Shown here in pieces: positions 33,576 to 42,002 of a stretch of 64,000 bases of DNA. The stretch covers positions 18,683 to 82,682 of the forward strand of contig NZ_BAGH01000614.1 of the NCBI RefSeq assembly GCF_000308715.1, written 5' to 3'. Numbering within the stretch: the first letter of the stretch is position 1; every line of letters starts with the position of its first letter. Origin of the DNA: Nocardia tenerifensis NBRC 101015 (lineage in GTDB: Bacteria > Actinomycetota > Actinomycetes > Mycobacteriales > Mycobacteriaceae). Made by a program: the position numbers and the translations under genes. The notes under the pieces were generated by a model. It was not told the origin of the DNA. It saw nothing but the letters and a program-made list of their open reading frames with translations, and searched no databases.

Positions 33576-35407
33576 AAACCACAATGACCGCCCCGGTCGA
33601 GTCTGTCACGACGGGCGCGCCCGAGGCCGCGACCACCGAGACCATCGTCGACGCCTTCGTGCGCACGGCGCGCGCACACGCCGAGCGCGAGGCGATCTCC
33701 GACGGCGACACCACGCTGACCTACGCCGAACTCGACGATGTCAGCAGCCAGATCTCGCGCGCGCTGCGCGAGCGCGGGCTGACGCCGGGCGCGCGGGTCG
33801 GGGTGCATCTGGACCGCTGCCTGGCCACCTATCAGGTGTTTCTCGGCATCCTCAAAGCCGGCCTGGTGGTGGTCCCGTTCAACCCCGTGCATCCCGCGGC
33901 GCACAAGGAGCGGATGTTCGAGGTCGCCCAGCCGGACCTGACCGTGACGGATACCGGTGCGGTGGAAGGGATTCCGGAGCAGACGTGCCTGCCGGTCGGC
34001 GAGCTGTTGTCGGCGGCGGCGTCGTTGTCCACCGAATCGGGGCCCTCGGCGGTCACCGCGGCCGCGCCCGCGTTCATCCTGTTCACGTCCGGCTCGACCG
34101 GCGTGCCCAAGGGTGTCGTCATCGCCCATCGCGGAATCGCGCGGGTGTCACAGCATCTCACCGGCTTCACGCCCGGCCCGGACGACCGGTTCCTGCAACT
34201 CGCGCAGCCCGCGTTCGCCGCGTCCACCACCGACATCTGGACGTGTCTGCTGCGCGGCGGCCGCCTGACCATCGCGCCGCAGGAGATGCCGCCGCTGGGT
34301 GATCTCGCGAGACTCATTGCGCGGGAGAAGATCACGGTGCTCAACCTGTCGGTCGGACTGTTCAATCTGCTCGTCGAGCATCACGCGGACAGCCTCGGTC
34401 AGGTGCGTACGGTGATCGTCAGCGGCGACTTCCCCTCCGCGTCGCACCTCGAGCGCGCCCTGGCCGTGGTCGATGGCGACGTGTTCAACGCCTTCGGCTG
34501 CACCGAGAACTCCGCGTTGACCGCGGTCCACAAGATCACCTCTGCCGACCTGGCCGCCGCCGAGATCCCGGTCGGCCGGCCCATGCCCACCGTCGAGATG
34601 ACCGTGCGCGACGAGGGATTGGAGCCGTGCCCGCCGGACCGCATCGGCGAGCTGTGCATCGCCGGCGACGGCGTGGCGTCGGGGTACCTCGGCGACCCGG
34701 AGCTCACCGAGCGGAAGTTCGTCCGGCACGACGGCAGGCGACTGCTGCGCACCGGCGACCTGGCCAAGCTGACCGCGGACGGCGAGATCGTGCTCGCCGG
34801 GCGCACCGATCAGATGGTGAAAGTGCGCGGATATCGGGTAGAGCCAAGACATGTCGAGGTCACCGCCGAGTCGTTTCCCGGCGTTGCGCAGGCGGTCGCG
34901 CAGGCCGTGCCGAGCGACGGTGCGGCCGATCGGCTCGCGCTGTGGTGTGTGCCGGCGACCGGTCGTCAGATCGCCGAGGCCGAACTGACCGATCATCTGC
35001 GAGATCGCCTGCCCGACTACATGGTTCCCTCGACGGTGCTCGTGCTGGACGCGTTCCCGCGCAACACCAACGGCAAGATCGACCGCAAGGAGCTCGGTGC
35101 GCGGCTGGCCGCGCACATCGCCGAAGAGGCGGCGGCGAACGAGAGCGCCGACAGCGCCGAGCCCAGCGTGAACAAGGACCGGCTCGCGGCGGTCGTGAGT
35201 TCGTCGCTCGCCGAGATCACCAAGACCGAGGAACTCGGCTTGGACGCCGGGTTGATCGAGAGCGGGGTCACCTCACTGCAATTGATCGACCTCGGGGCCC
35301 GGCTGGAGGACGTGTTGGGCGTCGCGTTGGCGCCCGACGAAATCGTCGGCGCGGGCACCGTGCGCGGTGTCGCCGACCTGATTCGCACCAAGCGTGCGCG
35401 AGGCTGA
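33572..35407 (+). CDS. NRPS adenylation-thiolation protein, anthranilate-type loading
   Basis: A 611-residue A-T didomain NRPS. Adenylation cores: A3 LFTSGSTGVPKG, A5 NAFGCTENSA, A7 RTGDLAKL, A8 GRTDQMVKVRGYRVE, A10 NTNGKIDRKEL. The A4 region reads AFAAST, so the Asp that normally holds the alpha-amino group of an amino acid is absent, as expected for an aryl acid such as 3-hydroxy-4-methylanthranilate. The carrier domain at the C-terminus has its phosphopantetheine Ser (S568) in SGVTSLQL. No condensation domain is present, so this is the loading protein. It is coupled to the formamidase (ATGA), with the second NRPS 1 bp downstream. Confidence 0.9.
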   Translation: MKTTMTAPVESVTTGAPEAATTETIVDAFVRTARAHAEREAISDGDTTLTYAELDDVSSQISRALRERGLTPGARVGVHLDRCLATYQVFLGILKAGLVVVPFNPVHPAAHKERMFEVAQPDLTVTDTGAVEGIPEQTCLPVGELLSAAASLSTESGPSAVTAAAPAFILFTSGSTGVPKGVVIAHRGIARVSQHLTGFTPGPDDRFLQLAQPAFAASTTDIWTCLLRGGRLTIAPQEMPPLGDLARLIAREKITVLNLSVGLFNLLVEHHADSLGQVRTVIVSGDFPSASHLERALAVVDGDVFNAFGCTENSALTAVHKITSADLAAAEIPVGRPMPTVEMTVRDEGLEPCPPDRIGELCIAGDGVASGYLGDPELTERKFVRHDGRRLLRTGDLAKLTADGEIVLAGRTDQMVKVRGYRVEPRHVEVTAESFPGVAQAVAQAVPSDGAADRLALWCVPATGRQIAEAELTDHLRDRLPDYMVPSTVLVLDAFPRNTNGKIDRKELGARLAAHIAEEAAANESADSAEPSVNKDRLAAVVSSSLAEITKTEELGLDAGLIESGVTSLQLIDLGARLEDVLGVALAPDEIVGAGTVRGVADLIRTKRARG

Positions 35408-35408
35408 C

Positions 35409-38400
35409 ATGACAGCTACCGATCAACACACCGCGAACGGCGCGCAGCGCCTGCCCGCGTCGCCGGCCCAGCCCGGCCTGTGGTTCGACAGCATCTACGG
35501 AGCCGATCCGACGGCGTACAACCAGCCGCTGGTCTTGCGGCTGGGCATTCGGCTCGAGCACGAGTATCTCGTCGCGGCGCTCGACCTCGTCCACCGCGAA
35601 CACGCCGCGCTGCGTACCACTTTCGAGATGGACGCCGACGGCGAGCTGCGGCAGGTGGTGCACCGCGAGCTGGCGCCGGAGGTCGACGCGCGCGACCACC
35701 CGGACGACGACGCCGACGCGTGGATCGCCGAGCAGGTGGCCGAGATCGCCTGCGCCGCTTTCGATCTGCGCGCCGGGCCGCTCGCCCGGGTGCGTCACCT
35801 GCGCCTGGGCGACGACCGCAGCGTGCTGGTGTTCAACATCCACCACACCGTCTTCGACGGCATGTCCTGGAAGCCGTACCTGACCGAGCTGGAGGCGGCC
35901 TACACGGCGCTGCGTCGCGGCGAGGAGCCGGCGCGGGGCGATCGGCGGCAGGCCATCGAGGCATACGAGCGCTGGTCGGAGTTGTCTTCCGAGGCCGGGA
36001 CGCTGCGATACTGGCGCGACAAGCTGACGAATGCCCCGGCGGCGGCCCCGCTCGGGCTGCCCGCCGAGGGGCCCGCGCGGCACGTCACGCGCGAGCTGAA
36101 ACTGGATGCGCGGCTGTCGGCGCGGGTGCGTGAGTTCTGCGCCGCGGAGGGCGTCACCACCAGCATGTTCTTCGTCGCGCTCAGTTTCGTGCTGCTGCAT
36201 CGGCAGACCGGCGAGGACGACGTGCTGCTCGGCCTCCCGGTCTCCGTGCGCGGCACGGGCGACGCCGAGGTACTCGCACATCTCACCAATACCGTTGTGC
36301 TGCAACAACATTTCGACGGCAACTCGTCCGCTCGCGATGTGCTGCGCGCGGTGAAACGCGAAGTGCTCGAGGCGCTTCGGCACCGGCACGCGCCGCTGGA
36401 GGCGGTGCTGGCCGAGCTGCGCGCGGCGGGCGGCAGCCAGGACGGGGCCTTGTTCAACGTGATGGTCACCGTAATGCCCGCCGCCGCACGCCGTTTGGAC
36501 CTGCCCGACTGGGGCGTGCAGACATGGGAGCACGAGCCGGGCGGCGCCAAGTACGATCTGGCGGTTCTGGTGGACGAGACGCCGGACCACTTCACGCTCG
36601 TGGTCGAGCACGCGACGGCCGCGGCCGACGGCGAGGAGTTCACCGCCTTCCTGGCACAGCGCCTGGAAACGCTGCTCGACAGCGTGCTGCACGACCCGGA
36701 CGAGCGCGTCGACGACCTGCGCTGGATGAGCGACGACGAACGGCGGGCCATCGCCGAGCTGTGCGCGCGCCGGACGGACGCCCCCGAGTTGGGCACCGAG
36801 TTGACCGCCGACCTGTTCGCGGCGAGCGCCGCGGCGGCGGGCAGGGACCCCGCGATCAGGGTGGACGGCGCGACGACCACCTATGCCGAGTTGGCCGAGC
36901 GCGCCGACGAGGTGGCGGCGTGCCTGGTAGACAAGGGAGTTCGCGACGGGCAGCCGGTCGCCGTGCTGATGCGGCCGGGCCTCGACCTGATCACCACGGT
37001 CATCGGGATCCTGCGGGCGGGTGGCGCCTACGTCACGCTCGATGCCGAGCAGCCCTGGGAGCGCATCGAATTCACGCTGACCGACTCCGGCGCCACGATT
37101 CTCGTGCGTGATCCGGACATCGAGACGGCGTCGTTGCCCGCGGATCTCGACGTCCTGTCGCTGGCCGAGATGAACACCGCCTTGGCCACTTTCGAGGAAC
37201 CGCGCAAGACGCCGGAGGACACGGCCTACATCGTGTACACCTCGGGCTCCACCGGTCGCCCCAAGGGCGTCCGGCTTCCGGAGATCACCCTCGCCAATCT
37301 CGTGCACAACCAGGCGATCTTCACCTCGGATCGCCGGATGCGTACGCTGCAGTACATGCCGCCGGCGTTCGACGTGTTCGCCATCGAGGTCTTCGGAAGC
37401 CTCTGCAACGGTGGCACATTGGTCATTCCGCCCGCGCACGCCCGCACCGACTTCGAGGCGCTGGTGCAGTTGCTCGCCGAGGAACGGGTCGAGCGGGCTT
37501 ATCTGCCGTACGTCACCCTGCGCGAATTGGCCGCCGTCCTGCGCACTTCCGAGGTGGAGCTGCCCGATCTGCGCGAGGTGTACGTCACCGGCGAGCGGCT
37601 GGTGATCACCGGCGATGTGCGGGCGATGTTCCGGCGGAATCCGAACGCCAGGCTGATCAACGCCTACGGTCCGTCGGAGGCCCACCTGTGCAGCTGGGAA
37701 GCGCTGCCCGCCGATCCCGATGGGTGGCCGACCATTCCGTCGATCGGGCGGGTGGTCGCGGGCGTCGACGCGTACGTGCTCGACGCGGACTCCGCCGGCG
37801 CCGACCGGCCCGCGCCGTTCGGCGTGGAGGGCGAGCTATGCGTTGCGGGACCGGTCATCTCGCCGGGATACATCGGCCTGCCCGACAAGACCCGCGAGGC
37901 CATGGTCCCCGATCCGTTCGTCGACGGCCAGTGGATGTACCGCACCGGCGACATCGTGGTGCTGGATCCCGCTGGGCGCCTGCACTATCGGGGCCGCAAG
38001 GACGATCAGGTCAAGATTCGCGGCTACCGCGTCGAGCCGGGCGAGGTCGAGGCCGCGCTGGAGCGCGAACTCGACGTGGACGCGGCGGCCGTGATCGTGG
38101 TGTCCGACGGTGGCGACCGCGCGCTGCGCGCGTTCGTGCAGAGCGCCGAGGAGCCGCCCGCCGATTGGCGCGCCCGTGTCGGCGCCGTCTTGCCGGGGTA
38201 CATGATTCCGCGGCAGGTCACGCGCGTCGACACCATCCCGGTGACGCCGAACGGTAAGACCGATCGCCGCGCCCTGGCGGAACTGCCCGTCGAGTCCGCC
38301 CCCGACCCCGGCGAGCACGCCGATGTCGCGTGGACCGATTCGGAGCGGACGATGGCGGAGCTGTGGTCCGAGGTGCTCGGCCACCGCCCCGCCACGCCGG

Positions 38401-39749
38401 AGGACGACTTCTTCGTCCTCGGCGGCCACTCGCTGCTCGCCGCCCGCCTGCACCGGCTGGTCAAGCGCCGTTTCCACACCGACGTCGCGCTGTCGACCAT
38501 GCTGAGCACGCCGACGCCGCGCGGGATGATCAAGAGCCTCGCCGACCGCAATGCCGCCGCCGCGCCCGACCTGCGCGCGGACGCCCGGCTGGACGACCTG
38601 GTCGTCGGCGAGCGGTACGAACCGGAGAACGGCACCGTATTCCTTACCGGCGCAACGGGTTTCCTCGGCAGCCACCTGCTGGACGAGTTGCAGCGCACCG
38701 GGCACCGCGTGCGCTGCCTGGTGCGCGGCGAAACCGTCGCGGACGCGCGAGACCGGCTGCGCCGGACATTCCGCAAGTTCGCCCTCGACCCCTCCGGCCT
38801 GGACGAGGTGGAGGTGGTCCTCGGCGACCTGGACGAGCCGGGCTTCGGCCTCGGCAACTACTACGAGGCGCTGGCGCGCGACGTGAGCGAGGTCTATCAC
38901 GCGGCCGCGCACATCAACTTCGTCGTGCCGTATCACACGGTCAAGTGCACGAACGTGGACGGACTGCGCCATCTGCTCGAGTTCTGCGCGCTCAATCGCA
39001 CGCCGTTGCGGCTGATCTCCACGCTCGGCGTCTTCCCGCCCGACTCCACGTCCGGCCGGGTGGGAGAGGACACGGTGCCGGGCGATCCCGCGTCGCTGGG
39101 CATCGGTTACTCGCAGAGTAAATGGGTCGCGGAGCAGCTCGCGCTCCAGGCCAGGGCGGCCGGGCTGCCGGTCACCGTGCACCGGGTCGGCCGCATCGCC
39201 GGCCACCGGAGAACGGGCGCGTGCCGGCACGATGACTTCTTCTGGTTGCAGATGAAGGGTTTCGCGCTGCTGGGCTGCTACCCGGAGGACATCGCCGAGA
39301 CGCCGGCCATCGATCTGTTGCCGGTGGATTACGTTGCGCGAGCGATCATTCGGCTGTCCGAGGACAAGCCGGACAACGAGAACTGGCACCTCTACCACCC
39401 CGACGGTCTCACCTGGCCGGTGATCCTCGAGACCATTCGCGACGAGGGTTACGCGACGGACCCGACCAGCGGGTCCGAGTGGATGGCGGCGCTGGAACGA
39501 CAGGCGGCCGAAACCGACGACGAGCGAAGGGGACTCGGCCCCCTGGTGCCCCTCATGCGTGAGGGCGTGATGCGCCTGGGCGCGCACTCGTTCGACAACG
39601 AGAAATCCCGGCGGGCCCTCGCCGACGTCGGATGCCCTTATCCGCAGGCGGATCCGGGCTGGATCCACCGGATGTTCGACTACTTCCGCGCCGTAGGCGC
39701 CATCGCGCAGCCGGACGGGCGCACCCATGGAGGAGACCACAATGACTGA
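35409..39749 (+). CDS. NRPS C-A-T-reductase, PBD assembly and reductive release
   Basis: A 1446-residue NRPS. The condensation domain has HHTVFDG at 145-151. The adenylation domain contains A3 at about 610 (YTSGSTGRPKG), A4 FDVFAIE with the amino-acid Asp, A5 NAYGPSE, A8 GRKDDQVKIRGYRVEPGE and A10 PNGKTDRRAL. The carrier Ser is S1008 in LGGHSLL. A terminal thioester reductase has TGATGFLG (1080-1087) and the catalytic Tyr-Lys pair in YSQSK (1234-1238). It should activate the 4-alkylated pyrroline carboxylate, condense it with the loaded anthranilate and release an aldehyde that cyclises to the N10-C11 imine. ATG 35409 has GAGG upstream. Confidence 0.92.
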   Translation: MTATDQHTANGAQRLPASPAQPGLWFDSIYGADPTAYNQPLVLRLGIRLEHEYLVAALDLVHREHAALRTTFEMDADGELRQVVHRELAPEVDARDHPDDDADAWIAEQVAEIACAAFDLRAGPLARVRHLRLGDDRSVLVFNIHHTVFDGMSWKPYLTELEAAYTALRRGEEPARGDRRQAIEAYERWSELSSEAGTLRYWRDKLTNAPAAAPLGLPAEGPARHVTRELKLDARLSARVREFCAAEGVTTSMFFVALSFVLLHRQTGEDDVLLGLPVSVRGTGDAEVLAHLTNTVVLQQHFDGNSSARDVLRAVKREVLEALRHRHAPLEAVLAELRAAGGSQDGALFNVMVTVMPAAARRLDLPDWGVQTWEHEPGGAKYDLAVLVDETPDHFTLVVEHATAAADGEEFTAFLAQRLETLLDSVLHDPDERVDDLRWMSDDERRAIAELCARRTDAPELGTELTADLFAASAAAAGRDPAIRVDGATTTYAELAERADEVAACLVDKGVRDGQPVAVLMRPGLDLITTVIGILRAGGAYVTLDAEQPWERIEFTLTDSGATILVRDPDIETASLPADLDVLSLAEMNTALATFEEPRKTPEDTAYIVYTSGSTGRPKGVRLPEITLANLVHNQAIFTSDRRMRTLQYMPPAFDVFAIEVFGSLCNGGTLVIPPAHARTDFEALVQLLAEERVERAYLPYVTLRELAAVLRTSEVELPDLREVYVTGERLVITGDVRAMFRRNPNARLINAYGPSEAHLCSWEALPADPDGWPTIPSIGRVVAGVDAYVLDADSAGADRPAPFGVEGELCVAGPVISPGYIGLPDKTREAMVPDPFVDGQWMYRTGDIVVLDPAGRLHYRGRKDDQVKIRGYRVEPGEVEAALERELDVDAAAVIVVSDGGDRALRAFVQSAEEPPADWRARVGAVLPGYMIPRQVTRVDTIPVTPNGKTDRRALAELPVESAPDPGEHADVAWTDSERTMAELWSEVLGHRPATPEDDFFVLGGHSLLAARLHRLVKRRFHTDVALSTMLSTPTPRGMIKSLADRNAAAAPDLRADARLDDLVVGERYEPENGTVFLTGATGFLGSHLLDELQRTGHRVRCLVRGETVADARDRLRRTFRKFALDPSGLDEVEVVLGDLDEPGFGLGNYYEALARDVSEVYHAAAHINFVVPYHTVKCTNVDGLRHLLEFCALNRTPLRLISTLGVFPPDSTSGRVGEDTVPGDPASLGIGYSQSKWVAEQLALQARAAGLPVTVHRVGRIAGHRRTGACRHDDFFWLQMKGFALLGCYPEDIAETPAIDLLPVDYVARAIIRLSEDKPDNENWHLYHPDGLTWPVILETIRDEGYATDPTSGSEWMAALERQAAETDDERRGLGPLVPLMREGVMRLGAHSFDNEKSRRALADVGCPYPQADPGWIHRMFDYFRAVGAIAQPDGRTHGGDHND

Positions 39750-41163
39750 ATTGGCCATGCGCTCGGTAGTGATCATCGGTGCCGGGCCGGTCGGCTGCGC
39801 GTTGGCGACGCTGCTGCGGCGGCAGGGCCTGGAGGTCGACCTGTTCGAACGGCAGGCGGAGTCGTCGGGCACCGGGTCCGGCCACTCGTTCAACCTCACG
39901 CTCACCTCGCGCGGGCTCGACTGCCTGCCGCGCTCGGTGAAACGCCGCCTCTACCTTCAGGGTTCGGTGCTGGCCAAGCGGATCATCCACCACCGCGACG
40001 GCGCCATCTCCACGCAGGCGTACGGGACGATGGACAACCATCACCTGCTGTCCATCCCGCGCGGGGTGCTCCAGGATCTGTTGCGGGACCAGGCGTTACG
40101 CGCCGGCGCCCGAATCCACTACGGGCAGCAGTGCATCGACGTGGACACCGCGCGCCCCTCGGCGCTGCTGCGGGACCGGGACGGCTCGTCGACCTGGGTC
40201 ACCGGCGACCTGCTCGTCGGCTGCGACGGCGCCAACAGCGCGGTGCGCGACGCCATCGTCGCCGCGCACCCGAACGACATGTGGATGACCCGCGATACCA
40301 TCGCGCACGGCTACGCCGAGATCAACATGGACTACCGCGACGCCGACCCGACGGGCATGCATCTGTGGCCGCGCGGCGATCATTTCTTGCAGGCCCAGCC
40401 CAACCGCGACCAGACGTTCACCACCAGTCTGTTCAAGCCGACGGCCAGTGACGGTGCGCGGCGGCACTTTTCGGACCTGCCGTCGGCGACGGCCATCAGC
40501 GACTACTGCGCGACGCAGTTCCCCGACGTGTTCGGCCGGATGTCCGCGGTCGGCGAGGAACTCGCCGGGCGCAGCCCCGGCCGGCTGCGGATCATCAACT
40601 GTGCGCCCTACCACCATCGGCGCGCGGTGCTGGTCGGCGACGCCGCGCACGCCGTCGTCCCGTTCTTCGGCCAGGGCATCAACTGCAGCTTCGAGGACGC
40701 CGCCACGCTGGCGAGCCTGCTGGAGAAGTTCCAGGCCGCGGTGCGCGCCGAGGGCGGGACCGTCGCGTCCGTCGGAGAGGTCGTCGTCGACGAGTACAGC
40801 GCGGTGCGGGTGAAAGCCGGTCACGCGCTGGCGGAGCTGTCGTTGCAGAACCTCGCCGAACTGTCCGACCACGTGAACGATCCGCGGTTCCTGGCGCGGC
40901 GGGCGCTGGAGCGCCGGCTGCACGAGCTGCGGCCCGAGTTGTACACGCCGCTGTACCAGCTGGTGGCGTTCACCCACATGCCCTACGACGCCGCGCAGCG
41001 CGTGCATCAGGAGACGAGCGCGGTGCTGGACTCGCTGTGCCGCGGGCGCGACGTTCGGGCCGAGCAGGACGCCATCATCGCCGAGTTCGCCGAGTTGTAC
41101 GGCAGCGCAGCACAATTGGCGTCGCCGGGGCAGCTGACGACACCGGCGAAGCGGACGGGGTAG
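39742..41163 (+). CDS. Kynurenine 3-monooxygenase-like flavoprotein
   Basis: A 473-residue FAD-dependent aromatic hydroxylase. Dinucleotide motif IIGAGPVGCALA, the GCDGANSAVRD (DG) motif, and the FAD ribityl motif VLVGDAAHAVVPFFGQGINCSFEDA are all present. Kynurenine-monooxygenase features: NLTLTSRG and HLWPRGDHFLQAQPNRDQTF. It should make 3-hydroxykynurenine for methylation. ATG 39742 is 6-7 nt after GGAGGAGA and overlaps the NRPS end by 8 bp. It is the last gene of the core operon; 3 bp separate it from the convergent regulator. Confidence 0.85.
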   Translation: MTELAMRSVVIIGAGPVGCALATLLRRQGLEVDLFERQAESSGTGSGHSFNLTLTSRGLDCLPRSVKRRLYLQGSVLAKRIIHHRDGAISTQAYGTMDNHHLLSIPRGVLQDLLRDQALRAGARIHYGQQCIDVDTARPSALLRDRDGSSTWVTGDLLVGCDGANSAVRDAIVAAHPNDMWMTRDTIAHGYAEINMDYRDADPTGMHLWPRGDHFLQAQPNRDQTFTTSLFKPTASDGARRHFSDLPSATAISDYCATQFPDVFGRMSAVGEELAGRSPGRLRIINCAPYHHRRAVLVGDAAHAVVPFFGQGINCSFEDAATLASLLEKFQAAVRAEGGTVASVGEVVVDEYSAVRVKAGHALAELSLQNLAELSDHVNDPRFLARRALERRLHELRPELYTPLYQLVAFTHMPYDAAQRVHQETSAVLDSLCRGRDVRAEQDAIIAEFAELYGSAAQLASPGQLTTPAKRTG

Positions 41164-41166
41164 TGG

Positions 41167-41898
41167 CTACCCCGCCGCTCCGCCGGCGCGGGCGGGCTCG
41201 GCGACCGGCGCCGGCCTGCCCCGCGTCGCCTCGTCGTTGAAGCGAAAGCCGACGCCGTGCACGGTGACGATCCAGTCCGGCGAGCCGAGTTTCTTACGGA
41301 TGCTGCTCAAATGGGTGTCGATCGTCCGGCTGGCCAGCGACGTCACCTCGGCGTCCACGTCGTCGTACCCCCACACCCGCTGCAACAGCTCGGCGCGGCA
41401 GAACACCTTCTGCGGCTCGGTGGCGAGCAGGCGAAGCAGCTCGAACTCCTTGCGCGTCAACTCGATCAGCCGATTGCCGACCCTGACCTCGCGCAGCGCC
41501 GAGTCGATCTCCAGCTGGCCCACGATGAGCGCCGGCTGGGACATCATGTGGACGCGACGCAGCAGTCCGCGCAGGCGCGCCATGAGTTCCCGGCTGTGGT
41601 ACGGCTTCAGGACACAGTCGTCGCAGCCGGCCTCCAGCGCGAGGACCTGGTCCAGCTCGAGGGAGGAGAATCCGATGAGCGGAATATCGCTGGCGCGGCG
41701 GATCTCCCGGCACAGGGTGAGTCCGTCGAAATCGGTGAAGTCGAGATCGATGAGCACCACATCGAAATCAGGGTAGGCCGCCATGGTTTCGGCCCCCGTC
41801 GCGACCGGCACGGGATCGAACCCGTGCCGTTTGAGGTCGTTGACCGTATCCTGGATACCCTCACAGTCCGCTACGATCAACAAGCGCGGATGAAGCAA
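41167..41898 (-). CDS. OmpR-family response regulator, orphan
   Basis: A 243-residue receiver plus winged-helix protein. The phospho-acceptor is D51 (LIDLDF) and the conserved Lys is in LKPYHSREL, but the acidic pocket is incomplete: the usual Asp-Asp pair after strand 1 reads A10-D11 (LLIVADCE). The C-terminal OmpR DNA-binding domain is intact (LTRKEFELLRLLATEPQKVF ... THLSSIRKKLG). The start is TTG with a strong GGGAGGAGGAG. No histidine kinase is nearby. It probably regulates the cluster; altered phosphorylation or ligand control is possible. Confidence 0.8.
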   Translation of the reverse strand: MLHPRLLIVADCEGIQDTVNDLKRHGFDPVPVATGAETMAAYPDFDVVLIDLDFTDFDGLTLCREIRRASDIPLIGFSSLELDQVLALEAGCDDCVLKPYHSRELMARLRGLLRRVHMMSQPALIVGQLEIDSALREVRVGNRLIELTRKEFELLRLLATEPQKVFCRAELLQRVWGYDDVDAEVTSLASRTIDTHLSSIRKKLGSPDWIVTVHGVGFRFNDEATRGRPAPVAEPARAGGAAG

Positions 41899-42002
41899 AG
41901 CGCTCCTCCTCCCTTCCGGTATTGCGATTCAATTGTTTTCTTGCTTGCCGACGTTGACGACCGGCTCGACCTGCATCGAGTCGGCCGACGGCGGGGGAAA
42001 TG

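Noticed and set aside
29457..41163. Kynurenine genes as part of an actinomycin-type or plain catabolic pathway
   Set aside because: There are only two NRPS proteins, ending in a reductase, and full tyrosine-to-pyrroline genes are present; no actinomycin peptide NRPSs and no downstream 3-hydroxyanthranilate catabolic genes.
41805..41830. tRNA T-arm-like sequence (GGATCGAACCC type)
   Set aside because: It lies inside the response regulator gene, encoding the receiver domain, and no acceptor or anticodon stems can be formed around it.
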